Source: a bacterium
GTDB lineage: Bacteria > Armatimonadota > Fimbriimonadia > Fimbriimonadales > Fimbriimonadaceae
Length of the DNA: 64,000 nucleotides
Reading direction: 5' to 3'
NCBI GenBank assembly: GCA_027483535.1
Contig: JAIXUN010000002.1
Coordinates: 496,001 to 560,000 of the forward strand
Under the pieces are notes generated by a model that worked only from the letters and a program-made list of their open reading frames with translations, was not told where the DNA came from and made no database searches. Of the stretch, positions 46,780 through 56,784 are shown piece after piece. The first letter of the stretch is position 1. Every line of letters begins with the position of its first letter. A program made the translations under genes and the position numbers.

Positions 46780-47610
46780 ATGGCTACTCCAAATTCATTT
46801 CAGGCGTTACCGAAGGGGTTAACTGAAGCCGTTCTATCTTCCGCAATCATCTACAGAAAGAAGGGAACAATGTATCTGAAAACGTTTAATACCAGTATGA
46901 AAGGTGCTTTATTGTCAGTCATTGGTCTTTTGACCTCCATCTCGGTTGCTGATCGATCCTTAACGGAGATCGTCCGGCAATCAGACTTTCAGGCACTGGA
47001 GCGCGATCTGTATAACTTGAAGAACTATAGCAACAGAGAAGGATTGGAAGCGACGATCTACGGCAGCTTGCTTCTCTACCAGTTGGATTCAAACAACGCA
47101 AAATTTAGAAGGGCGCACCAGTTCGTTTACTTAGAGGCCTCAAAGGAGATAAGAAAGTATCCGGATTTGAAATGTCTCTGGGGCTGGTGGCTTGTCAGTG
47201 TTGCTAACCTGGTGGTGCCACCGGACAACACTAAGGTGCTCAAGAGGGAGAAGGTCCGCACCAAAGAGGGCGGAGTCATTGAAGTTGAGTATCATGAAGT
47301 GATTGGTGACACAAGCTCTGTAAAGCTTGGGAAAGCGCTCATAAAACAGAGTCTCAAGACGAGGCCAGATGGTTTTTGGGAGAGATTATGGGCTTTTCAG
47401 ACCAAGCCGACCGAAGCTCTTTCAAAGAAACTGGAAAAAATGTCGGTTGAGAATGACCTAGGTTATCGTTGGATTATTTGGTCAAATCTGTCGAAGAACT
47501 CACCGGATCCTGCCACACGTGCTAGGTTCACGAAGCTGAGGGCGACGATACCCTCGGACACCGTATACGGGCAGCTTGTCCGCCGTAAAGACGCCAAGGT
47601 TGGTCGGTAG
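46780..47610 (+). CDS. Hypothetical protein, AT-richer than neighbours
   Basis: Long ORF; internal signal-like segment MKGALLSVIGLLTSISVADR; start ambiguous (46735, 46780 or 46870). Confidence 0.6.
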   Translation: MATPNSFQALPKGLTEAVLSSAIIYRKKGTMYLKTFNTSMKGALLSVIGLLTSISVADRSLTEIVRQSDFQALERDLYNLKNYSNREGLEATIYGSLLLYQLDSNNAKFRRAHQFVYLEASKEIRKYPDLKCLWGWWLVSVANLVVPPDNTKVLKREKVRTKEGGVIEVEYHEVIGDTSSVKLGKALIKQSLKTRPDGFWERLWAFQTKPTEALSKKLEKMSVENDLGYRWIIWSNLSKNSPDPATRARFTKLRATIPSDTVYGQLVRRKDAKVGR

Positions 47611-47676
47611 GTAGATCGATTTCCGTCGACTAAGTGCTCAATAAGGTTGCAGGGTTTGCCTTCATTGCCCCTGGAG

Positions 47677-47706
47677 AAAGCCCCACCAAGCGGCGGGGCT
47701 TTTTTG
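47677..47706 (+). terminator. Rho-independent terminator, near copy of the one at 46533
   Basis: AAAGCCCCACC-AAGC-GGCGGGGCTTTTTTG. Confidence 0.9.
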
Positions 47707-47740
47707 TGCCTCGGGGCTTCGTGAAGATGCCCCTTGTAAC

Positions 47741-49696
47741 TTACTTATTGTTGATCGAGACACCCGGCCAGTCGTCGGTGCGGAACGGAATCGCCGGGAG
47801 TCCAACGCCGTTGAAGAGTCCCGCTTTGGGATAACCCGCCCAAGCGTAACGAACCGCCATCGGTGCGGCGACCTTGTCCGACCACACCTCGACCGTATCT
47901 CCCTTGATCTCGGCGCTTGCCCAGTGCCAGACCTTGTCTGCACCCGCAATCTGGAACCCGAGGTTGTCCTTGGTCTTCGCAACGAGTCCACCTTCGGTGT
48001 GCTTGAACGAGAGCTGAACTTTCGCGCCTTGGACCTTCATGCCCGAATATTCAGGCCCTGAGTACTCCACAGATTTCTTGAACTCCTTGGCAAGAGCAAC
48101 AAGCGCTAGTCGTTCTCCTACCGCTTTCTTATTCTTCGGGTGAATGTCCGTCGCGTCACCCACATCCGTGGTAATCGCAAGGCCGGAGTTCTTCACGTTC
48201 TTCGCGGTGAGGTACTGAGCCTCGCGAAGTTCCGCCCAACCATCTTCTCCGGGCTGCTGTACCGGCTGACCAAACGCCGCAAGGCTAACAATATAGAAAG
48301 GAAAGTCTCCCTGACCGTACGCTTTTCGCCAGTCCGCGATCATTTGGGGAAGGAGTTTTCTGTACTGATACCCTCGACCCGCGTTGGTCTCCCCCTGATA
48401 CCAAATGGCACCGCGAATGGCCATTGGGAACGTGGGAGCAAGCATGCCGTTGTAAAGCACTCCCGGCAGGTTCGGTGCGGGCGAATAGTCCTTCGGTCGA
48501 TCCTTTGTGGCGACCGAGTCCACTAGGAACTTCGACTTCCAACTTCCCGCAATGGACAACTCAGAGGAATCGCCCATTCGAAGGTGAAAAGTGGATGGCT
48601 TGAAACCAACCGTTCCGGCATCGTCATTCACCAGAATGGTGATCTGGTTGTCGCCGACCTTCAAAAGAGAATTTGGCACCCGATGCCATGCATCCCAAGT
48701 TCCCGCCGCACCAACTCGGACGCCGTTCACAAAGGTGTAATGCTGGTAGGTCCAGTTCGCGTTTGGCAGACCGCCAATCCGAACGAAGGTTTCGCCGTCA
48801 GGAATCAACGTCAACCGTACCGTTTTGCGGAAGGCGACCAGCCCTGGGTGTTGTTGTGGATTCACCTCTTTGAAAGAGTTGGGAATCGTGGTTTCAACCC
48901 AGGCGGAATCATCCAGGGTGGGGCTCGCAACGTTGGTCGAGCTGACCTTCTCCTTGATCCAAAGATCGGCAAGAGTTCCAGATGCGGGTGATCCGTCAGC
49001 GCGATCTTTTTGGATCTTCGCGAGGATGCTATCGAAGTCCTTTAAGGTTTGCAGACCGCTCTCCGAAGCCCAAGCCTCAGCCGCCGTGCCTCCCCATGCC
49101 GCCTGAACGAGTCCGACCGGAACGCCAAGTTCGCGGTTCAGCATTCGACCAAAGTAGTATCCAACCGCCGAAAAACCACCCCAACCGCCTTGACCGATCG
49201 TGTCTGCAGAACAGACCGCCCATTTGGCATCTGCAAGCGGAGCGGGAGTGTAAGAAACGTTCTGTTTGATGAGAAAGAGTCGGATATTCGGATGATTCGC
49301 CGCCTTCATCACGGCGGGACCGTTATCCGTTTCTTGTAAACCCATCTCCATGTTGGACTGCCCCGAGCAAATCCAGACATCGCCTACAAGAACGTCCTTA
49401 AAGATCACCTTTCGATCGCCTTCAATGGTGAGTTCGTAGGGTCCACCCACTTTGGGGGGATCGATTTTCACCGTCCACTTGCCATCCGGACCTGCTTTGG
49501 TGGAGGCCGATTTTCCGCCGAGTGAAACAGTGACCTCATCACCCGGGTTAGACCAACCCCAAATGACGTTCTTCTTGTCTCGCTGAAGCACCATGTGGTC
49601 TCCAAACATAGGACTAACAAACGGCAGTCCGTTAGGGGCGCCTTGACCCCCGGTAAGGGCAATAGCAAGAGCGATTTCAATACTCATAAGCGTCAA
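47741..49696 (-). CDS. Sialate O-acetylesterase-like (SASA/DUF303) protein
   Basis: FGDHMVLQRDKKNVIWGWSNPGDEVTV; DVWICSGQSNMEMGLQ; GAIWYQGETNAGRGYQYRKLLPQMIADWRKAYGQGDFPFYIV. Confidence 0.94.
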   Translation of the reverse strand: MTLMSIEIALAIALTGGQGAPNGLPFVSPMFGDHMVLQRDKKNVIWGWSNPGDEVTVSLGGKSASTKAGPDGKWTVKIDPPKVGGPYELTIEGDRKVIFKDVLVGDVWICSGQSNMEMGLQETDNGPAVMKAANHPNIRLFLIKQNVSYTPAPLADAKWAVCSADTIGQGGWGGFSAVGYYFGRMLNRELGVPVGLVQAAWGGTAAEAWASESGLQTLKDFDSILAKIQKDRADGSPASGTLADLWIKEKVSSTNVASPTLDDSAWVETTIPNSFKEVNPQQHPGLVAFRKTVRLTLIPDGETFVRIGGLPNANWTYQHYTFVNGVRVGAAGTWDAWHRVPNSLLKVGDNQITILVNDDAGTVGFKPSTFHLRMGDSSELSIAGSWKSKFLVDSVATKDRPKDYSPAPNLPGVLYNGMLAPTFPMAIRGAIWYQGETNAGRGYQYRKLLPQMIADWRKAYGQGDFPFYIVSLAAFGQPVQQPGEDGWAELREAQYLTAKNVKNSGLAITTDVGDATDIHPKNKKAVGERLALVALAKEFKKSVEYSGPEYSGMKVQGAKVQLSFKHTEGGLVAKTKDNLGFQIAGADKVWHWASAEIKGDTVEVWSDKVAAPMAVRYAWAGYPKAGLFNGVGLPAIPFRTDDWPGVSINNK

Positions 49697-49852
49697 CCTT
49701 GACGAGCGGGCAAGATCGGATACACCGATGAATCAGCCACGCGACTTAACATATTACAGAGAAAAATTGCACAAATCTAAAATCAGTCGTAAATTACTAG
49801 CGATAAGTCCCAACCTCATCCCATTGTTGGCTGAGGGGACAGGGAAGCGCAC

Positions 49853-50365
49853 ATGGAAATCACCTGCCGAATTGCCGACATCACCAAACTGGAGGTTGAT
49901 GCAATCGTCAATGCCGCGAACTCCAGCTTGCTGGGTGGAGGTGGGGTGGATGGAGCGATCCACCGTGCGGCGGGGCCGGGATTACTCCTGGAATGCGCTC
50001 GACTTCGAGGCTGTCGCACCGGTCATGCGAAAGTAACGAAGGGCTACAACCTTCCCGCGAAGTACGTGATTCACACCGTTGGGCCCGTCTGGCAGGGAGG
50101 AAACAAGTTCGAGTCGGACGGTCTTGCAAGTTGCTACCGAGAGTCCATCAAACGGGCAGAAGAGGTAGGAGCAAAGACGGTCGCTTTTCCCGCCATCAGC
50201 ACGGGGCGTTTTGGATACCCGTCGGACAAGGCCGCGCTGGTTGCCTTTGAAACTCTCGCGCAAATCGCCGAAAAAGGCACCCTGGTCGAAAAGGTCATCC
50301 TCGTCGCCTTTGACGAGAAAATGATGCACGTTTTCGAGCAAGTCGCCCGGGGCGAGATCCAATAA
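49853..50365 (+). CDS. Macro domain-containing protein (ADP-ribose binding/hydrolase)
   Basis: [78 protein letters not shown]. Confidence 0.95.
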   Translation: MEITCRIADITKLEVDAIVNAANSSLLGGGGVDGAIHRAAGPGLLLECARLRGCRTGHAKVTKGYNLPAKYVIHTVGPVWQGGNKFESDGLASCYRESIKRAEEVGAKTVAFPAISTGRFGYPSDKAALVAFETLAQIAEKGTLVEKVILVAFDEKMMHVFEQVARGEIQ

Positions 50366-50368
50366 GGG

Positions 50369-51361
50369 CTACTTACCGCCGTACCAGAAGGCGCGGTTCC
50401 ATCGATGTTCACGCAAAGCCAAAAGCAGTTCTTGGCTCAGAGGAGCTTCGTCGCTCACCGAACAGTTCGCTTCTGCCTGTGAAACGTTTCTGATTCCTGG
50501 GATCACAACGGAAACTGCCGGGTGAGCTAGCGCAAACCGAATCGCGACCGATGCCATCGTAGCTGCATCGGACTTCCCAAGATGCTCATGAACCGTTTTC
50601 TTGATCGCATCCACGCGGTCGATCGCGCGTCCAAGTCGATCGCCTGCGAAGTATCCGTTTCGGAAATCGCCCTCGGCGAACGTGGTCTCCTTGGTGAACT
50701 TGCCCGTTAGAACGCCCTCATCGAACACCACCCGCACGATGATGCCCGTGCCCGTTTCAGCGGCTACATCTAACAGCTCGGCGGCGGGTTCTTGCTCAAA
50801 GATGTTGTAGATAACTTGGACCGAATCCACCCATCCACCGCGCATCAGATCGATCACCGAGTTCTGGTCGTGCTCCGGGGTACTGATCCCGATCAATCCG
50901 ATGAGACCCTCGGATTGGAGCTGTCGAAGCCGCTCAAACGGAACCGGGTTTCTGTTCCAGGCTCGCGTCCAGGTGTGAAGCTGCAGCAGATCCACCTTGT
51001 CCGTACCCAAAAACTTGAGCCGCTCTTCCAGGTTGGAACGCAGATAATCCATCGAATAGCGATCATCCGCCTTGCAGTAGGGGCTCGGTGGCCAGGGACC
51101 CGGTGCCGGGGGAGTCTTGGTCGCCACGAAAACGTCGGTTCGGCCGATGCTGCGAAGGACTTCGCCGATGATTCGCTCGCTTTTACCACCGCCATAACCT
51201 GCAGCGGTATCAATGAAGTTCAGGCCCAAGCCCAGCGACTTCTCAAGTGCGGCAACCGAATCCTCTTCCGCCTGAGGTCCCCAACTTCCGCCGATCGCCC
51301 ACGCACCAAACCCAATTTCCGAGACGGAAACGTCGTGCTTGCCGAAACTCCGTTGCTTCAT
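50369..51361 (-). CDS. Aldo/keto reductase
   Basis: MKQRSFGKHDVSVSEIGFGAWAIGG; NFIDTAAGYGGGKSERIIGEVL; KVDLLQLHTW; AHPAVSVVIPGIRNVSQAEAN. Confidence 0.95.
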   Translation of the reverse strand: MKQRSFGKHDVSVSEIGFGAWAIGGSWGPQAEEDSVAALEKSLGLGLNFIDTAAGYGGGKSERIIGEVLRSIGRTDVFVATKTPPAPGPWPPSPYCKADDRYSMDYLRSNLEERLKFLGTDKVDLLQLHTWTRAWNRNPVPFERLRQLQSEGLIGLIGISTPEHDQNSVIDLMRGGWVDSVQVIYNIFEQEPAAELLDVAAETGTGIIVRVVFDEGVLTGKFTKETTFAEGDFRNGYFAGDRLGRAIDRVDAIKKTVHEHLGKSDAATMASVAIRFALAHPAVSVVIPGIRNVSQAEANCSVSDEAPLSQELLLALREHRWNRAFWYGGK

Positions 51362-51428
51362 GCGCCAAGCATAACTCACCCCGGTAGGAAGACCATCCGC
51401 ATAGCCGGATTTTTCGCTAGAATGGCGT

Positions 51429-54038
51429 ATGCCATCGTCACACGGTCGATTGATCGTTCTAAGCGCAGCTGTTTGTTTGGTTGCGGCTTCGCAAGCAGAC
51501 GTCACCACGCCGAAAGAGTTCTTCGGGTTCGATATCTGCCAGGACTATCACCTAGCGAATTACGCGCAACTGGTCGACTACTGGAAAACCCTCCAGAAGG
51601 AAAGTGGCCGAATCAAACTGATGTCGATCGGCAAAACCGAAGAGGGTCGCGATCAGTACATGGCGCTCATTTCCGACCCGAGCAACATTCGCAACGCAGA
51701 GTCGATTCGCAAAACTGCGGAGCGCATTTCCAAGGCAAAGGATATCGCCACCGATGAGGAGTTCTGGAAACTCGCCAAGAAATCGAAGACCGTCATCTGG
51801 ATCGATGGTGGTCTTCACGCGAACGAAACCCTCGGCGCTCAACAACTCATCGAAACCGCCTACCGACTCGTTTCGGGCAACGATGACGACACCAAGCGAA
51901 TCCTGAAGGACGTGATGATCCTGTTGGTCCACGCCAACCCAGACGGCATGGATCTAGTCTCCAATTGGTACATGCGGACCAAAGATCCGCAAAAGCGATC
52001 CCTGGCGAACATCCCTGAGCTCTACCAGAAGTACGCCGGACACGATAACAACCGAGACCTCTTCCAAATGAACCTAGCCGAGTCTAGGAACATGAACCGA
52101 ATCTTGTACGAAACATGGTTCCCGCAGGTGCTGTACAACCACCACCAAACCGCGCCGCAGGGAACGGTCATGTTCATCCCTCCGTTCCGCAATCCGTACA
52201 ACTATCACGTAGACCCTCTTACACAGAACGCAACCGATTTGGTGGGAATGCACATGCATCACCGGTTGATCTCTGAAGGGAAGGGTGGAACCGTCATGCG
52301 AGACGGCGCGTCGTTCAACTCGTGGTGGAACGGCGGCGTGCGAACCACCACCTATTTCCACAACATGGTGGGCATCCTCACCGAGACGTTCGGCACACCC
52401 ACCCCGAGCCCGCTTCGATTCCTCCCCGAAAGACAGGTGCCGTCCATCGATCTTCCCAAGCCAGAAACCGCTCGACTATGGAAGATGCGCGACAGCCTGG
52501 AGTACGAAGTTTCCGCGAACATGGCGATTCTGGACTACGCCTCTCGCTACCGAGAACGACTCCTTTACGCCGTCTATCGGGCCGCAAAGAACTCCATCGA
52601 GCGCGGTGGCAAAGACAACTGGACGCGTTACCCCTCTCGCATCAAAGAACTCGGTGAGAAGGCGCTAGAGGACCCAACTCTTCGCGATGCTCGGGCGTAC
52701 GTTGTCCATCCCGATCAGCCCAACCTCGGAGCGGCTCAGCGATTCGTGGAGAACCTTCTTCGGGCTGGAGTCGAGGTTTCAATAGCCGAAGAGACCAAGG
52801 GCAGCATCAAGAAAGGGGCGTACATCATTAAGTGCGATCAGGCGTATCGACCGCACATCTTGGATATGTTCGAGCCGCAGGATTATCCGAACGATTTTCG
52901 ATATCCCGGTGGACCTCCAATCGCCCCTTACGACAGCGCGGGCTACACCCCCGCCTTCTCGATGGGCGTCAAGTTCGACCGCCTCTTCGAGTCCCCATCG
53001 GTCGCGGCCAAGGTCGTGAAGTCGGCCGTGGACAGAGTGGAGGTTGCCGAGAAGAAGGGCGCGCGATTCTTCTTGCCGATCACCGACAACGATTCCTTCC
53101 GAACCGCTAACCTGGCCCTGAAGGCCGGACTCACCGTGACCAGGTCGGAAGACGGCTTCGAGATTTCCGGCCAAGAAACCGAACTCGCAACTCTCCGATG
53201 GGAGTCGCCCTTTGGGCACTGGTGGTCCCGTCGTGAGCCTGCACAAGCCGATGCACCCAAGCACCGAATGCCGAGAATTGGTCTTTGGGACCGATTCGGC
53301 GGATCCATGCCCTCCGGTTGGATGCGATGGCTGTTCGATAACTTCGGCTTCGACTACAAGGTTGTCTTCCCGCCCCAGTTCACCGCGGAAAATCTAAAGG
53401 CGAACTTTGATGTCATCGTCCTGCCGGATGGTGCCCTTGGCGCCCGCGATCCTATCGGCGACAACACGCCTCGAAACCCCATCGACGACGATCCCACCGT
53501 AGATGCGAAGTACAAGGGACGCTGGGGCAGTCTTGGGAACGAGGAGGCCAAAGCCCTCGATGAGTTTGTGAAGGCGGGTGGTCATGTGGTTGCCATCGGA
53601 TCGAGCTCTTCGGCAATAGCCGAGAGGTTGAGCCTGCCCGTAAAGAACGCACTCGTGGAAGCGGACGATAACGGTCGGATGCGACCGATTGCGAACACCA
53701 AGTTCTACATTCCGGGTTCGATTCTTCAAGTCAAACTGAACCGAACCGACCTAACCAAGGGACTCGAAGAGCGGTTGGACGTGATGTTCGATTCCAGTCC
53801 CGCGTTCCATGTCGCCGCCGATGCTCCGGTTTCCATCGTCGCGATGTTCGATACGGATAAGCCGCTCCGATCCGGTTGGGCGTGGGGGCAAGATCGCTTG
53901 AAGGGTCTCACGAGCATTGCCGACGTCAAATGGGGCAAGGGATCGGTTCTGGTTTGCGGACCGGAGATCAACTTCCGAGGCCAAACCCACGGTGCATTCA
54001 AGATCCTTTTCAATGCCCTACTACGGGCAGGCAAGTAG
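51429..54038 (+). CDS. M14-family zinc carboxypeptidase-like protein
   Basis: VIWIDGGLHANETLGAQQLIETAYRLV (HxxE); MILLVHANPDGMDLVSNW; MNRILYETWFPQVLYNHHQ. Confidence 0.92.
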   Translation: MPSSHGRLIVLSAAVCLVAASQADVTTPKEFFGFDICQDYHLANYAQLVDYWKTLQKESGRIKLMSIGKTEEGRDQYMALISDPSNIRNAESIRKTAERISKAKDIATDEEFWKLAKKSKTVIWIDGGLHANETLGAQQLIETAYRLVSGNDDDTKRILKDVMILLVHANPDGMDLVSNWYMRTKDPQKRSLANIPELYQKYAGHDNNRDLFQMNLAESRNMNRILYETWFPQVLYNHHQTAPQGTVMFIPPFRNPYNYHVDPLTQNATDLVGMHMHHRLISEGKGGTVMRDGASFNSWWNGGVRTTTYFHNMVGILTETFGTPTPSPLRFLPERQVPSIDLPKPETARLWKMRDSLEYEVSANMAILDYASRYRERLLYAVYRAAKNSIERGGKDNWTRYPSRIKELGEKALEDPTLRDARAYVVHPDQPNLGAAQRFVENLLRAGVEVSIAEETKGSIKKGAYIIKCDQAYRPHILDMFEPQDYPNDFRYPGGPPIAPYDSAGYTPAFSMGVKFDRLFESPSVAAKVVKSAVDRVEVAEKKGARFFLPITDNDSFRTANLALKAGLTVTRSEDGFEISGQETELATLRWESPFGHWWSRREPAQADAPKHRMPRIGLWDRFGGSMPSGWMRWLFDNFGFDYKVVFPPQFTAENLKANFDVIVLPDGALGARDPIGDNTPRNPIDDDPTVDAKYKGRWGSLGNEEAKALDEFVKAGGHVVAIGSSSSAIAERLSLPVKNALVEADDNGRMRPIANTKFYIPGSILQVKLNRTDLTKGLEERLDVMFDSSPAFHVAADAPVSIVAMFDTDKPLRSGWAWGQDRLKGLTSIADVKWGKGSVLVCGPEINFRGQTHGAFKILFNALLRAGK

Positions 54039-54083
54039 AACGGGCAGGCAAGTAAGTCTCCAAATGCCCTGCCGAACAGGCGC

Positions 54084-54602
54084 TTAGGCGCGTTGTTTGG
54101 TGGGGCGACTCGCTAGGTACCAGGTCAGCCAAAGAATGGTGATGAGAAGGAGCGATAGCGGAACCGCTTTTGGGACTTCCATCGAAGCGAGCGATCCCCA
54201 AGTCTTCGGCAGCAGAATCGGCGGCTTCTTCGAAATCGAATAAATCGTGAAGCCGACGGCAAGCCAGATCGTGCCGATCGAGAGCACTTTCGCTCGCATG
54301 GTCATGCTCTTGTTTTCTTGCCAGTCTCGCAGTTGAGCCCCCACAAATCGGTTGTTTAACAACCAGGTTTCAAGCTTTTCGCTAGAGTTCTGGAACGCCC
54401 ACAGCGCGATGATGAAGAAGACGAATCCGGGAAGACCGGGCGTGACCAAGCCGATAAAGCCCACCCCGACACAGAGAAGACCAAATCCCGCGTAGAGAGC
54501 GCGTGCAATCAACGAGCGTTGCTTGCGGGGAATGGGGCAGGTACCTGCAGAAGTGCTTCGAAGGTGAACGCTCGTGCCCTGATCCTGCGCTTCCATGACC
54601 AT
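54084..54602 (-). CDS. DUF454 (YbaN-like) inner membrane protein
   Basis: LYAGFGLLCVGVGFIGLVTPGLPGFVFFIIALWAFQNSSEKLETWLLNNRFVGAQLRDWQENKSMTMRAKVL. Confidence 0.88.
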   Translation of the reverse strand: MVMEAQDQGTSVHLRSTSAGTCPIPRKQRSLIARALYAGFGLLCVGVGFIGLVTPGLPGFVFFIIALWAFQNSSEKLETWLLNNRFVGAQLRDWQENKSMTMRAKVLSIGTIWLAVGFTIYSISKKPPILLPKTWGSLASMEVPKAVPLSLLLITILWLTWYLASRPTKQRA

Positions 54603-54831
54603 TTCCTACGCCTCTCTTGGGCTTGGAAGAGCCCCTCTTTAGAATTGTTGCCGAGCGGACGGGTCACCCGGTAGGTCACCGATAAGGGAGGCAATTGATC
54701 GTCAGAAAGCGCAAATCTGTTCCCTCGGGGCTGTAGAAACGGGTCTAAGGACTCATATTTAGTTCGACTGCCAACCGATGTCTAACGGTGTACGCAGTTC
54801 TCGTTAGAGAATCAACGCAGAGGTAACTCAA

Positions 54832-55347
54832 ATGGTAGCTATTGGCGACGTCTTTTCAATCGTTTCGATCTTTCTCGGTCTGGCCCTTTCCGCATGGTCC
54901 CTCATCATCGCAATGGCGTTGTTGTTCCCCGGCCGCGTGAAGCGAGCCACCGACAGCCTGATGGAGACGCCCAAGAAGACTTTCTTCCGCGGTGTGCTCA
55001 TGCTCGTTCTGTTGGTCGTTAGCTTCTTCATGGTTGCGGGCCCCAACGCTCTCGGCAAACTTGTTGGCTTACCGCTGCTTCTATTCCTGTTGGCAGTGGC
55101 GACGTTCGGCGCAGGGGCGATCTCGCGCACCATCGGAACGCGCATTCAGGAAATGTCTTCGAAGCCGCTCAGCGACTACGAGGCGATCCTCCGCGGTGCC
55201 GGGTTCATGGTTGTCGCCGGAATCCTTCCCGTTCTCGGATGGCTGGCCTTTGCTCCGCTGGTGCTCATCACCGCTCTTGGAGCAGGCACGGTAGCTCTCA
55301 AGAGCCCGCGATCTGTTCCTGCGGGAATCGTCGAATCGTCGCTCTGA
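54832..55347 (+). CDS. Hypothetical integral membrane protein
   Basis: Several hydrophobic segments; KRATDSLMETPKKTFFRGVLMLVLLVVSFFMV; SD agaggtaac. Confidence 0.75.
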   Translation: MVAIGDVFSIVSIFLGLALSAWSLIIAMALLFPGRVKRATDSLMETPKKTFFRGVLMLVLLVVSFFMVAGPNALGKLVGLPLLLFLLAVATFGAGAISRTIGTRIQEMSSKPLSDYEAILRGAGFMVVAGILPVLGWLAFAPLVLITALGAGTVALKSPRSVPAGIVESSL

Positions 55348-55374
55348 TCGCTGGTTCTTAAGGTGGTGGATTCA

Positions 55375-56784
55375 ATGGAAGTCTCTCGCAGAAAAGTCCT
55401 TCAATCTGGTTTAGGGATCGGTGCCGCGATCGGTCTCGGCAATGCCCTCTCTGGCTGTGGAGCGGTCACCGCTCGCATGGTGGCTCCACGGCGAGAGGTG
55501 GAACTGCCCGAGCTCAAACGCTCGCCGGAAATCGCCTTCCTCGACCGGACTTCCTTCGGATCCACCGACGCCGACCTCAAGCGCTATCGCGAGGAAGGAA
55601 AGGAGGCGACCATCAAGCGATTGTTGGCCGCGAACGAGGAGGAGCCGATCGCCCTTACCGCAATGCTTCACAAGTTCGATGTGTTGCGGATGGAGTCGGT
55701 GGAGCTGTTCGATCTCCCGAAAGCCCGGGTTGTCGACCAACTTCAAGCCGCCGCGATTGTTCGCGCCACCTATTCGACCAACCAACTCCAGGAACGCATG
55801 GTCGACTTCTGGAGCAATCACTTCAACGTCTTTGCTCTAAAGGGCGATGGAGCGTTTTACAAGGGGCGGCAAGAGCAAGATAGTGTCCGCAAGCACGCAA
55901 TGGGCAACTTCCGAGATCTGCTCGCGAGCGTGTCCGAAAGCGTGTCGATGATCACCTACCTGGACTCAGACAGAAATGAGAAAGGGAAGCCTAATGAGAA
56001 CTTCGCCCGCGAAATCCTGGAGCTCCACACGCTCGGCGTCGATGGTGGCTACACCCAGAAGGACATTCAAGAGGTCGCTCGGTGCTTCAGTGGTTGGATG
56101 GTCGAGACCCGACACTTCCGACCGAAAGGCGAGTTTCGTTTTGAAATCGAAAAGCACGATCAAGGCGAAAAGCTTGTGCTGGGCAAGAAGATCCCGGCCG
56201 GATTTGGACTTGAGGACGTGGTCGGCTCGACCGACGAACACCGTGATCACCCCGGTGGCGTGTACGACATCCTTGCCGCTCACCCCGCAACTGCCCGACA
56301 CCTCGCCCGAAAGCTGGTCGCTTGGTTCGCAGGCGGTCGAGACGAGGCTTTGGAAAAGCAAGTGGCAGCGAGCTACCTAAAATCCAAAGGCGATATCCGG
56401 GCCACTATCCGCCCGATCCTGGAGAGTGACTTTCTCGTCAGTGGTCCGCCTCGAGTGCGTAGACCGTTCGAGTTCCTCGTTGCCTCTCTGCGCCGAGCAA
56501 ACGCCCAAACCGCGGGCGATGGACCTCTGCAAGAGCATCTCCGATCGATGGGACAAGCCATGTACGAGTGGCCGATGCCAGACGGCTATCCCATAGATGC
56601 TCGATCTTGGGCGGGATCGATGGTGCCTCGCTGGAAGTTCGCCCACGCGCTTGCCTCCGATGCGATTCGAGGAACGAACGTTCATCTTGCCGACCTTACG
56701 CTTCCGACCGACTTTCTTGCTTCAGCCAAGCCCGAAGTTCGCTTGGCCGCTTATCTCTCAGCTCCGGAGTTCCAATGGATCTAG
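55375..56784 (+). CDS. DUF1800 domain-containing protein
   Basis: FLDRTSFGSTDADLKRYREEG; MVDFWSNHFNV; NENFAREILELHTLGVDGGYTQKDIQEVARCFSGW; RPFEFLVASLRR. Confidence 0.94.
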   Translation: MEVSRRKVLQSGLGIGAAIGLGNALSGCGAVTARMVAPRREVELPELKRSPEIAFLDRTSFGSTDADLKRYREEGKEATIKRLLAANEEEPIALTAMLHKFDVLRMESVELFDLPKARVVDQLQAAAIVRATYSTNQLQERMVDFWSNHFNVFALKGDGAFYKGRQEQDSVRKHAMGNFRDLLASVSESVSMITYLDSDRNEKGKPNENFAREILELHTLGVDGGYTQKDIQEVARCFSGWMVETRHFRPKGEFRFEIEKHDQGEKLVLGKKIPAGFGLEDVVGSTDEHRDHPGGVYDILAAHPATARHLARKLVAWFAGGRDEALEKQVAASYLKSKGDIRATIRPILESDFLVSGPPRVRRPFEFLVASLRRANAQTAGDGPLQEHLRSMGQAMYEWPMPDGYPIDARSWAGSMVPRWKFAHALASDAIRGTNVHLADLTLPTDFLASAKPEVRLAAYLSAPEFQWI

